A stretch of DNA of 32,819 nt from a virus. Position numbers and translations under genes: made by a program. The notes below the pieces were generated by a model, which saw only the letters and a program-made list of their open reading frames with translations, searched no databases and had not been told where the DNA came from. The DNA lies in the IMG/VR virus record IMGVR_UViG_3300017917_000013, positions 1 to 32,819 of that record; one strand, written 5' to 3'. Of this stretch, positions 1-7,441 are shown in pieces (the first letter of the stretch is position 1; every line of letters begins with the position of its first letter).

Positions 1-762
1 GGATTTAATTTTGACATCCCCTGCCTCTGCTGACGCACATGCCTTTTGAATTGGACATGTTTTGCATATCTTGGAGTTTGATCTATAGTTCTTTTGTGGA
101 AGGGTTCTATCAACCCATGCCTTACGAACTGTTCTCATCCAATCAAATGCCTGGTCTACCCACCGACGGTAATGATCGTTTACTTCTACAGGAAGCAATA
201 ATAGTTCATGATTATTTTTATTTTCATAAATCATGACCGCTTTTGCTTTCTTAAAAATTTTCATGTAAATAAGTAACTGAATTAAATGTCCAGTCTTTGG
301 TTTCTTTGCTGCTTTACGATATTCAAAACCTTCGTTAAGCATTGTTTTAATTTCTCCAAGAAGTTCTTCGCCTTCCCAATCAAGCATTACATCGCCGTAA
401 CCAAAAATTGGTGGATCCTCATTCTTTACAATAAACTCTGCATCTTTTAAAATACCAGCATTTTTCATAGCCTCTTGAATACGACCATGAGATAAGGTTC
501 CAGCAGTCATATTTGCTGCGCCATACGGATCTGTATTATCTTCAAATGTTTGTCCATCAAATGCTAGATACCAATATCTTGGACATTCTCCATGAGAATA
601 TGCAATTGTTGATGGAGCAAATGTTTTCTTTTGTTGATGCTTTGGAACACGGTTAACGATGTATCCAGAGTTAATTTTTTCAATAAGTTTTGCAGTGTCT
701 ATGATTTCGGGCTTATCTGCCTCTTTTTTTATCATAACCTGCTTTAGTAAATTTTTTGTCAT
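1..762 (-). CDS. Cas4/RecB-like PD-(D/E)XK exonuclease with Fe-S cluster (3' end cut by window)
   Basis: The frame is open from an ATG at 762 to the window edge without a stop, giving 254 residues with the C-terminus missing. Visible motifs follow the Cas4/AddB-like nuclease pattern: Cys60, a His at 92 (SHGRIQEAM), Asp124 in GYGDVML, Glu137-x-Lys139 in LGEIKTM, a Q-x3-Y motif at 162-166, then Cys233, Cys236 and Cys242 (C-x2-C-x5-C). One early cysteine plus three late ones is the arrangement that holds a 4Fe-4S cluster in this family. Known members are DNA exonucleases that produce single-stranded ends. With RecA and a Hjc-like nuclease just upstream, a role in phage recombination or end processing is inferred. 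Because the last cysteine is present, little is probably missing. There is no CRISPR array in the window, so a CRISPR adaptation role is not supported. A promoter-like extended -10 lies 26 bases upstream of the start. Confidence 0.85.
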   Translation of the reverse strand, partial: MTKNLLKQVMIKKEADKPEIIDTAKLIEKINSGYIVNRVPKHQQKKTFAPSTIAYSHGECPRYWYLAFDGQTFEDNTDPYGAANMTAGTLSHGRIQEAMKNAGILKDAEFIVKNEDPPIFGYGDVMLDWEGEELLGEIKTMLNEGFEYRKAAKKPKTGHLIQLLIYMKIFKKAKAVMIYENKNNHELLLLPVEVNDHYRRWVDQAFDWMRTVRKAWVDRTLPQKNYRSNSKICKTCPIQKACASAEAGDVKIKS

Positions 763-787
763 TTAAAACTCGTTTCTATTAGATATA

Positions 788-796
788 AGTATAGCA
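788..796 (-). promoter_or_regulatory. extended -10 promoter element (TGCTATACT)
   Basis: Read on the minus strand this is TGC followed by TATACT, a good extended -10 box, in the short gap before the Cas4-like gene. No convincing -35 is seen. A transcript would begin near 780 and leave a leader of roughly 20 bases. The ribosome binding site is weak (ACGAG). The motif matches the other TGnTAtAAT elements in this window. Confidence 0.5.
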
Positions 797-798
797 GA

Positions 799-1104
799 TT
801 ATCGTGTTATGTACTTTAAAGCAGAGACAAGATTATTGATTGATTCTGCTGCAGTAAAATAGATATTCTTTTTTGCTCTATCGCTCTTATCAACATTTGC
901 CATCCAGGTAGCCTTGAACGACATCTTGGCTGCAATTGCCTGTAGTCTTACTATCTCTACGGTAGCCACATTTAATGGGATATCTGGCTTGATAATTATC
1001 TTTGCAATAAAAGTCAGGGCAGTAGTCAGTTCTTCATCCTGCATATATTCAGCAATCTCTGCCAAACCATTGACCATGTCTATTGTTGTATTTTGTTGTT
1101 CCAT
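799..1104 (-). CDS. small helical protein of unknown function
   Basis: This 101-residue protein is not recognised. It starts at an ATG preceded by a clear ribosome binding site (AAGGGAG, about ten bases upstream). The sequence looks wholly alpha-helical, with no cysteines, membrane segment or signal peptide. Aromatic and basic residues cluster around 65-80 (KATWMANVDKSDRAKKN). It lies three bases downstream of the dioxygenase-like gene and 36 bases upstream of the Cas4-like nuclease, so it is probably co-transcribed with the recombination genes. A small accessory factor for one of those neighbours is possible, but nothing in the sequence proves it. Confidence 0.75.
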   Translation of the reverse strand: MEQQNTTIDMVNGLAEIAEYMQDEELTTALTFIAKIIIKPDIPLNVATVEIVRLQAIAAKMSFKATWMANVDKSDRAKKNIYFTAAESINNLVSALKYITR

Positions 1105-1107
1105 TTT

Positions 1108-1725
1108 TTATATCTCCCTTTTATAATAATTATTAAAAATATCTCGTATTTTATTTAATTTAATATCATCAAATTCAGGTTTTTCATATTTTGGAATATC
1201 CTTTTCTACAAATCTAAACAATATCATTTTAATATAATCATTCTTTTTAAATTTTTTAACTGGTCTATAGTGAAGAGTTGTTATAGATTTTAATAATAAA
1301 ATATCGTTATCTTCAATTTCATACACATTATCATCAATTCCAACTGCCCAATTAGTATTTGACTCTAGTTGATAGTCTAATGTATATTCAGCAATACCAT
1401 TATCAGAATGTATTCCTAATGAAGGATTTCCATTTAGGTCTCCGACATATTCTGTATATTGAACAGAATAAAGAAAAAAATCTTTTTTAGTTATTCTATT
1501 AATTTCATTAATTAGTTTATCTACAATATGATCTGGAAACTTAATTCTATAAATATCTTTTCTTCCTTGATTACTATATATGTATTGTTCATTTGTATAA
1601 ATATTATGTGATTCTTGATTATCAAAATAGACTGGTACGCTTGATTCTATAGCATTATTTATAGTATCCTTTATTATGTTAACCTCATCATTAGAAAAAA
1701 AGTTTTTGATAATTGGATATGTCAT
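1108..1725 (-). CDS. 2-oxoglutarate/Fe(II) dioxygenase-like protein
   Basis: 205 residues with the layout of a small double-stranded beta-helix oxygenase: an H-x-D pair at 106-108 (IHSDNG), a strand pattern rich in Tyr, Leu and Trp around 114-127, then a second His at 152 (LHYRP) and a basic residue 14 positions later (Lys166) or Arg171 before FRF. In this superfamily these residues bind iron (HxD...H) and 2-oxoglutarate. The substrate cannot be read from the sequence; protein or nucleic acid hydroxylation are both known for phage members. The gene overlaps the upstream nuclease-like gene by four bases (ATGA), indicating translational coupling. Its base composition is strikingly AT-rich (sampled lines are 15-23 percent G+C), well below its neighbours, which may mark a recent acquisition. 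The family call is moderately sure. Confidence 0.6.
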   Translation of the reverse strand: MTYPIIKNFFSNDEVNIIKDTINNAIESSVPVYFDNQESHNIYTNEQYIYSNQGRKDIYRIKFPDHIVDKLINEINRITKKDFFLYSVQYTEYVGDLNGNPSLGIHSDNGIAEYTLDYQLESNTNWAVGIDDNVYEIEDNDILLLKSITTLHYRPVKKFKKNDYIKMILFRFVEKDIPKYEKPEFDDIKLNKIRDIFNNYYKREI

Positions 1726-2009
1726 ATTTCTGTCTCCATAATCTGTTCTAAAAGACTTAGTTCTATTATAGCAAGTCGTACCTTGCTATTTCCATTTCCA
1801 ATTACAACATTTATCATTGGATCTTTATTATTTTTAATAGCATCTGTTGTTGCTTTTGCCCAAACATCTTTGTTTAATGTAAAGGATTTTTCTACTTCTT
1901 TAAAATCAATTACAAAATTTTTCCAAGAAGCATCACCTTTCTGGGTGTTTCTGCCAGAATTTTTGTGTTGCTTTGCGCCAAGACGCTTAGACTCATTCTT
2001 TTCCGTCAA
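1722..2009 (-). CDS. putative Hjc-like PD-(D/E)XK nuclease (Holliday junction resolvase-like)
   Basis: 95 residues. The region 8-38 has the order seen in short archaeal/phage resolvase-like nucleases: basic KRLGAKQ, a Ser-Gly pair at 18-19 (HKNSGR), Lys24-Gly25-Asp26, then Asp35-x-Lys37 in VIDFKEVEK, followed by a helix with the KSFTL and VWAKA segments. Asp26 and the D-x-K pair would be the metal-binding residues; Asp35 stands where Glu is more usual. The start is a TTG at 2009, preceded by a purine-rich ribosome site (AGAAAGAAGAAG); no in-frame ATG exists before the conserved region. It overlaps the upstream zinc-ribbon gene by 17 bases and the downstream dioxygenase by 4. Placement right after recA fits junction processing during recombination. 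The family assignment rests on motif spacing only. Confidence 0.5.
   Translation of the reverse strand: MTEKNESKRLGAKQHKNSGRNTQKGDASWKNFVIDFKEVEKSFTLNKDVWAKATTDAIKNNKDPMINVVIGNGNSKVRLAIIELSLLEQIMETEI
1765..1773 (-). promoter_or_regulatory. possible extended -10 element (TGCTATAAT) inside the Hjc-like gene
   Basis: A perfect TGC-TATAAT on the minus strand within the last codons of the Hjc-like gene, about 40 bases before the dioxygenase start at 1725. No clear -35 is present. It could supply extra transcript for the AT-rich dioxygenase gene. Since it overlaps coding sequence (a Leu-Ala-Ile-Ile stretch), chance cannot be excluded. Confidence 0.3.
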
Positions 2010-2169
2010 AATGCTTCTTCTTTCTTTTTCCGAGATAAACAGTTGTTAGATGTTTATCTTTGCACATCCATGTAAGACTTTGTGTTTCAGCATAACATCT
2101 AAGAGTTCTAACCTCTGCTTTACAAGTATGGCATATCCATTTGCCTTCGTATATTGTATAACTAGCCAT
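1993..2169 (-). CDS. 58-residue zinc-ribbon protein
   Basis: An ATG at 2169 opens a 58-residue frame ending in TGA at 1993. It carries C13-x2-C16 (WICHTCK), C25 and a C36-x3-H40 group (MCKDKH), which is a compact zinc-binding pattern, and ends in a basic stretch (GKRKKKH). It overlaps the end of recA by eight bases and the Hjc-like gene by seventeen, so it fills what would otherwise be a 150-base gap in a tightly packed operon. There is no strong ribosome site, so translation is probably coupled to recA. The function is unknown; small zinc ribbons of this type often contact nucleic acid or protein partners. Confidence 0.7.
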   Translation of the reverse strand: MASYTIYEGKWICHTCKAEVRTLRCYAETQSLTWMCKDKHLTTVYLGKRKKKHFDGKE

Positions 2170-3172
2170 TTAACTTAGACTTTATAGATTCTTGCAAGTC
2201 AAGATCCTCTCTTACTCTATTGATGAATCCATCTCTACCCTGAACCTTTGACCCATCTGGTAATAAATACCAAGCACCAGTACGTTCAACAATACCCATC
2301 ATTTCAGCAGTGTCCACAAGATCACCGATAGAATCAAGACCAATGTCATCTCCACGGAAGTAAAAATCGTATTCCCCAGACTGGAATGCTGGTGATGTTT
2401 TAGAGAATTGTAACTCCCAACGAACTTTTCTACCAACCTTTTCTTCAATAAGTTTATCGCCAACTTGAATCTTAGCCTTGATAGCCTGATTGTCGGACTC
2501 AGAGGAAAATAACTTGATAACACAAGATGAATAGAACTTAGTAGCCTGACCACCAGAAGGTTGCTGGCTAGTATACATAGCGTTAATATTGTTGCGACTT
2601 TGGCTAATAAGAACCAAAAGAGTTGGCTTAACTTTATTATTGGCATAGTTAAGCATTTTCCAAGCGTTACTAAAATCACGAGATTCTGCTCCTATCTGCT
2701 TTGTATTTTCTAAAGCCTTCATCTCATCTGAATCTTTTTCAAAATATATTGCAGGTAGCATTGATGTAATAGAGTCTACAACAATCAAATCTACTCCAGC
2801 ATTCATTAATCCAACACCAACATCAACCATGTCACTAATAGTTCTTGCTTGTGAGTAAATTAATTTTGTTGGATCTACCCCTAGTTGCTTGGCCCAATCT
2901 TCTGAATAAGACATTTCAGAGTCAATCCATGCACAAACCTTGCCTTCTTTTTGTGCCATTGCAATCATTTGTAGACACATAGAAGACTTAGCCGATGACT
3001 TGCTGCCCCAAATAAGAACTTGACGACCATATGGCAAACCACCACCTAATGCTTTATTGAGACCATAACTAGGGGTTGGCTGATACTCAAATGATACCCC
3101 TTCGCCAGTTCCAAGTCTTTTTCTTAACTTTGGATCTAGTTGTGCTAATACTTCTTCTACTGTAACTGTCAT
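2162..3172 (-). CDS. recA: RecA-like recombinase
   Basis: 336 residues of RecA type. Walker A is at 56-64 (GSKSSAKSS), the catalytic Glu is at 86 in AWIDSEM, Walker B is at 129-134 (LIVVDS), the sensor Gln is at 191 in LISQSR, and the L2 loop region near 206-216 reads SGGQATKFY, very close to bacterial RecA. It would form ATP-dependent filaments on single-stranded DNA and drive strand exchange in phage recombination and repair. Bacterial RecA usually runs to about 350 residues, so the C-terminal regulatory tail is short. The Walker A Gly that normally precedes the catalytic Lys is Ala61. The start ATG overlaps the stop of the MazG-like gene (TAATG). Downstream come a zinc-ribbon protein and two nuclease-like genes, consistent with a recombination operon. 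Confidence 0.95.
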   Translation of the reverse strand: MTVTVEEVLAQLDPKLRKRLGTGEGVSFEYQPTPSYGLNKALGGGLPYGRQVLIWGSKSSAKSSMCLQMIAMAQKEGKVCAWIDSEMSYSEDWAKQLGVDPTKLIYSQARTISDMVDVGVGLMNAGVDLIVVDSITSMLPAIYFEKDSDEMKALENTKQIGAESRDFSNAWKMLNYANNKVKPTLLVLISQSRNNINAMYTSQQPSGGQATKFYSSCVIKLFSSESDNQAIKAKIQVGDKLIEEKVGRKVRWELQFSKTSPAFQSGEYDFYFRGDDIGLDSIGDLVDTAEMMGIVERTGAWYLLPDGSKVQGRDGFINRVREDLDLQESIKSKLNG

Positions 3173-3489
3173 TAGAATCTTACTCCATGTTTCTTTGGTC
3201 TTGTTTGATTAAACTCCATCTTTCTCTTAATTGCATAATCTAAAGATGTTTTTGTATACCCAGCATCTACCAAGCCAGCGTATAAATCTAGTGTGCGAAT
3301 GATTATATCTGCAAACTCATCTGCAAGTTTTTCCTCATCCATATCTTTACGAACAACTTCCATTGCCTCAATAACCTCAGAAACAATCATCAGCATTTGC
3401 TTTGCAACAAAAATCTCATCTGCTGGTCTGTCCCAAAACTTTTTCTCTACTGCAACCTTATGTATTTGTTCTGCTAAATCATCAAACAT
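3172..3489 (-). CDS. MazG-like nucleotide pyrophosphohydrolase
   Basis: 105 residues. The MazG/all-alpha NTP pyrophosphatase metal-binding pattern is visible: E38-x2-E41 (SEVIEAM) and E58-x2-D61 (EFADIII), separated by a short helix pair. Members hydrolyse nucleoside triphosphates to monophosphates and pyrophosphate, cleaning the nucleotide pool, and in some phages they are proposed to act on alarmone-related responses. A strong ribosome site (GGAGGATATAA) precedes the ATG. It overlaps the end of the polymerase gene by eight bases and recA begins at its stop codon. Expression together with the polymerase fits a role in nucleotide metabolism during replication. Confidence 0.8.
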   Translation of the reverse strand: MFDDLAEQIHKVAVEKKFWDRPADEIFVAKQMLMIVSEVIEAMEVVRKDMDEEKLADEFADIIIRTLDLYAGLVDAGYTKTSLDYAIKRKMEFNQTRPKKHGVRF

Positions 3490-6400
3490 TTATATCCTCC
3501 AATATGACAGTTCCATCTTTTGTTTTACCAAAAGAAAACTTATAGGCATTGCCTTCTTCTATTTTCATATATGCTTTTGCAAATGCAGTAGGAAACACAG
3601 TTACAGAATGTAAGTCCCTAGATGTATCTGCTAGGGTTAGTGAAGCCATTTTTTTACCAGCCTTTGTTACTCTAGGTTTAAATGATACCACAAACATCTC
3701 ATCATCTTTGTATGGAAGCATCCTATAGTTTAAGAATTTAATCAATCCATTAGTAGATCCTTTAATTTCGTCTACTGGAGTTGCAGACACAATCCTATTA
3801 TCATTTGCTAATAAAATATAAGTTCTTCCTGGCTCAATAGTTGTTTGCTCTTCATCAAATATACCAACTGATCCAGTTTTATCAAGTATTTCTACTCTTG
3901 ACCAACCAGTACCACGCTTAATACTTTTTACCATACCCATCAAAATAAAAGATCCCTTTTCTTCAAAGTCTTCTACTGGTTGAATAAATGCATGGTAGTG
4001 TGAAGGAACTGTAATATTAAACTCTGGTAGATTTAAATACTCATAAAGATTTTCTTTAATCTCATCATCATTTCTAGGATTATCACTGAATGTTGCAGCA
4101 CCAACAACTCTTAATGCTTGAAGTGCTCTGCTATTAACGCCATTTCCTTTTGTAAACGTGAATTCCTCAAGTTGTGCGTAGGATGTGAACGGACGTGCTG
4201 AGATATATCTCTCTGCAATTTTATCCGATATGAATTTAATAGCGGTAAGTCCAAACCTGATTCCTTTACCTTCAATTTTAAAGTCCGTATCCGAATCATT
4301 AATGTGAGGAAGTTTAACCGAGATTCCCATTCTTTTTGCTTCAATTAAGTACTCCGTTCTTGTATCTTTGTCCTTTTCATTCTTGAGCAATGCAAACATA
4401 AACTCAAGAGGATAATAATATTTTAGCCACGCCGTCCAATATGAGAGCGTAGAGTAAGCAACCGCATGAGACTTGTTGAACGAGTATCCCGCATGCGCTT
4501 CAAAGTCGTGCCATAAATCACGAGCCTGATTGGGACTAATATAGGAAGAAGCACCAGAGACAAACTGTTCTTTGAATACATCAAACTCCTTAGCATCCTT
4601 CTTCTTTCCAATGATTTTTCTAACTTTATCCGCTTCCGACATGGACATACCGCCAAGGTGTACGCATGCTTGCATAACTTGCTCCTGGTAAAGAACACAG
4701 CCATAAGTATCCTCCGTAAAATTCTTCATTACCTGATGGATATATGATACAGCCTGTTTTCCATGTTTACGTGCAATATAATCTTTTCCAATTGTATTCA
4801 TTGCACCTGGACGTACAAGAGCATTTGATGCTGCTAATTCGTTAAAGTTCTTTACACCCATCTTAACTAGAAGGTTTGTATAAGGCGTTGCTTCACACTG
4901 GAACACACCCTTTGTATAGCCATCTGACAACATATCATATATGTGCTTATCTTCCATATCAATACTTAAAAGATCTATCTTTTTACCTTCACGATCTTCA
5001 ATAATGTTTAAGGCATCTTTTAATACTGATAAAGTTTTTAAACCTAATGCATCAATCTTGATTAGACCAATCTTTTCAGCCTCTTCCATATCAACTGCAA
5101 CGACTGGAATCCTATCGTCAGATCCAGGAGAAGAACGAGTCTCCATCGGCGCAAACCTAAAGATTGGATCTTTACTAGTAACAACTCCTGCAGCGTGAAT
5201 ACCAGTACCCCTAATTCGACCACGTAATTGCTCTCCATATTTTTCTACCTCTGGATATTTCTCTCTAAACCATGCTGTTGTTTTTGAACTACAAAACTCA
5301 TCCCACGTATCAACAGTCTTTAATACTTTGTTTACATCTGTTAATGGAATATTTAATACTCTTGCTACGTCTCTTACTACCCCTTTGTCTTTAAAGGATA
5401 AGAATGTTGCAATAGATGCTACGTGTCTATATTGTCTAACTAGATAATCTTTTACTTCTTCACGACGTGAATCTTGAATATCTGTATCAATATCAGGAAA
5501 GTCATTACGTTCAGGGTTAATGAATCGGAAAAATAGCAGTCCGTGTTCAATTGGATCAATATCTGTAATACCAAGTAAATAACAAACTAAAGAACCAGCA
5601 GATGATCCACGACCTGGACCAACCATAATTCCTTCTTTCTTAGCCCAGTTAATCATGCTTTGAACAACCAGGAAGTAAGGCGCAAACTTTTTATTTTTAA
5701 TAATGTCTAATTCTTCATATAGGCGTTGCTCATATATATCATTGCCAAGCCAACTAGAAGTTAGTTTCTTTGATTCTAATCCAGCAAATGCCAAACTACC
5801 TAATTCGTCATCTGGATTTTGATATTGAACTGGTAACAAGTTAAGGCCTTCTTTAATATCGTAGTCTTCAACCTTGTTGGCAATATCTAAAGTATTTGAA
5901 TAAATATCTGGTCTATCAACACCTTGTGCCTCCATTGCAGATTTAATCTCTTCATATGTAAGCAAGTGAATATCAAACTTGTTAAATGTGATTTGTCTAT
6001 CTTCTCCATATAAATAGTCAAGACGCTTCATCATATCTTTTTGTTTTTTAGATTTTTCAAAAGTCTTATCTTTATCAATCTTGACGTGTGTATTTAATAA
6101 TAGTTTAAATTCTTGAATTTCTTTTTGATCAGTTGAACTATGATGGCAGTCTGGTGTAACTACAACTTTGATATTAAATTCATCTGCCAAATTAATTAGT
6201 TGCTTGTTTATTTCTGCTTGATTATGTGGCATTACCTCAATATAGTAATCATCTTTAAATACACGCTTAAACCACTCAATGTGCTTCTTAGCAACCGCAA
6301 ACTCATTATTTTCTAATGCTTTAACAAGAACGCTACTTGGACATGCTGATGTAACAATAATACCTTCTGAATACTTTTCTAATATCTCAAAGTCAAATCT

Positions 6401-6766
6401 TGGCTTCTTAAAGTATCCTTCTGTCCATGCAATCTCATTAATCTTATTAAGATTTTCTAAACCAATCTTATTCTTAGCGAGAAGGACTATATGGTTATAA
6501 ACTAGATCAAGATCTCCGTCTCTTTCAGACTTATCTCTTGTATCAAATCTATCTTGACACATATAGCCTTCTACACCAAGTATAGGCTTTATTCCATTTG
6601 CTTTTGCAATACGGTGCAGTTCCCTATGCCCAGATAAAGTACCGTGGTCAGTGATGGCAATCGCTGGCATCCCTAACTCAACTGCACGGTTCACATATTC
6701 TTCTGGAGTAGCAACACCATCAAATAATGAATAGTGTGTATGGACGTGTAAGCCTACGTAGTTCAT
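3482..6766 (-). CDS. dnaE: C-family DNA polymerase (DnaE/Pol III alpha type) with PHP domain
   Basis: 1094 residues. The N-terminal PHP domain (about 1-270) begins with LHVHTHYS and has TDHG at 39-42; nine likely metal ligands are all kept (H7, H9, D16, H41, E66, H92, C142, D206, H208). The palm carries GPGRGSSAG (383-391), the catalytic pair Asp425 and Asp427 in FPDIDTD, and Asp572 in KIDALGL. The fingers region has LYQEQVMQ and the EADKVRKIIGKK segment. A helix-hairpin-helix region and an OB fold follow near 900-1010. It is somewhat shorter than bacterial DnaE (about 1160) and lacks the extended tau-binding tail. It would be the phage replicative polymerase. The ATG follows the SSB stop by two bases without a strong ribosome site, so translation is probably coupled. 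Confidence 0.97.
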   Translation of the reverse strand: MNYVGLHVHTHYSLFDGVATPEEYVNRAVELGMPAIAITDHGTLSGHRELHRIAKANGIKPILGVEGYMCQDRFDTRDKSERDGDLDLVYNHIVLLAKNKIGLENLNKINEIAWTEGYFKKPRFDFEILEKYSEGIIVTSACPSSVLVKALENNEFAVAKKHIEWFKRVFKDDYYIEVMPHNQAEINKQLINLADEFNIKVVVTPDCHHSSTDQKEIQEFKLLLNTHVKIDKDKTFEKSKKQKDMMKRLDYLYGEDRQITFNKFDIHLLTYEEIKSAMEAQGVDRPDIYSNTLDIANKVEDYDIKEGLNLLPVQYQNPDDELGSLAFAGLESKKLTSSWLGNDIYEQRLYEELDIIKNKKFAPYFLVVQSMINWAKKEGIMVGPGRGSSAGSLVCYLLGITDIDPIEHGLLFFRFINPERNDFPDIDTDIQDSRREEVKDYLVRQYRHVASIATFLSFKDKGVVRDVARVLNIPLTDVNKVLKTVDTWDEFCSSKTTAWFREKYPEVEKYGEQLRGRIRGTGIHAAGVVTSKDPIFRFAPMETRSSPGSDDRIPVVAVDMEEAEKIGLIKIDALGLKTLSVLKDALNIIEDREGKKIDLLSIDMEDKHIYDMLSDGYTKGVFQCEATPYTNLLVKMGVKNFNELAASNALVRPGAMNTIGKDYIARKHGKQAVSYIHQVMKNFTEDTYGCVLYQEQVMQACVHLGGMSMSEADKVRKIIGKKKDAKEFDVFKEQFVSGASSYISPNQARDLWHDFEAHAGYSFNKSHAVAYSTLSYWTAWLKYYYPLEFMFALLKNEKDKDTRTEYLIEAKRMGISVKLPHINDSDTDFKIEGKGIRFGLTAIKFISDKIAERYISARPFTSYAQLEEFTFTKGNGVNSRALQALRVVGAATFSDNPRNDDEIKENLYEYLNLPEFNITVPSHYHAFIQPVEDFEEKGSFILMGMVKSIKRGTGWSRVEILDKTGSVGIFDEEQTTIEPGRTYILLANDNRIVSATPVDEIKGSTNGLIKFLNYRMLPYKDDEMFVVSFKPRVTKAGKKMASLTLADTSRDLHSVTVFPTAFAKAYMKIEEGNAYKFSFGKTKDGTVILEDINV

Positions 6767-6768
6767 TC

Positions 6769-7419
6769 TTACCAGTCAATATTTGTGCTGGTAACTGATG
6801 GAGTATCAAAACCAAAGAAGAATGCTTCTTGCTCTGGATATGGTACTTCACGAACAACCTTTTCTAGGTTGAATGCTTCAACGTTCCAATTAAATGGCTC
6901 TGCGTCTGGCTTTGTTGGGATAAGAGTATAGTTTGTCTCTGTTCCTTGTCCATTACGCTTTAACTTCCATTCAAGGTTAGTAATGCTTCCTGTTTCAAGA
7001 GCATACTCACGAATTGTATTGAATGCTGATTGTTTGCTAATGCCTTGTGACCATACTGCCACATATGCATCTTCAGTACCGTCGTCTACTAAAACGTTAC
7101 AGTAGAAACGAAGGCGTGAACGCCAACCTGACTTTGGTTCTTTCTTTGCCATTTCGCAACCGAAACAACGGCCTTCAGATTCCATAGTACAAGCAGCCTT
7201 GCGCTTATAATCTTTTGGATTTGTGTGTTCTGCAACAACAACAGATAGACCACGGTCTTCTGAATAGTGTGCTGAATCTTGATCTAACTCTTCTACAAAG
7301 CGAATCTTTGCAGATTGTCCATCCGCTAGTTTAACCCAGCGAACCTTTTGTCCTGTACTTTCGTATTTTGGTTTGTCGAGCAGGGCGTTGATATCTTTTA
7401 ATCCCTTAATTACGCTCAT
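6769..7419 (-). CDS. phage single-stranded DNA-binding protein, gp32-like zinc site
   Basis: 216 residues. A zinc motif lies at H65-x11-C77-x7-C85-x2-C88 (the last part reads CFGCEM); T4 gp32 uses His64, Cys77, Cys87 and Cys90, so both order and spacing are very similar. Around it is a strand-rich core with aromatic and basic residues (RLRFYCNVLVDD near 104-115), as expected of an OB-type DNA-binding fold. It would coat single-stranded DNA at the fork and work with the polymerase encoded just downstream. The usual acidic C-terminal tail is weak here; the protein ends in TNIDW. A strong ribosome site (AAAGGAG) precedes the ATG, and a near-consensus promoter lies just upstream inside the end of the primase gene. 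The family name is inferred from the zinc site and context. Confidence 0.75.
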   Translation of the reverse strand: MSVIKGLKDINALLDKPKYESTGQKVRWVKLADGQSAKIRFVEELDQDSAHYSEDRGLSVVVAEHTNPKDYKRKAACTMESEGRCFGCEMAKKEPKSGWRSRLRFYCNVLVDDGTEDAYVAVWSQGISKQSAFNTIREYALETGSITNLEWKLKRNGQGTETNYTLIPTKPDAEPFNWNVEAFNLEKVVREVPYPEQEAFFFGFDTPSVTSTNIDW

Positions 7420-7441
7420 ATATTCTCCTTTGTTTGTTATT

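Noticed and set aside
2299-2679. 126-codon open frame on the minus strand
   Set aside because: An alternate-frame shadow inside recA, where the RecA motifs are continuous.
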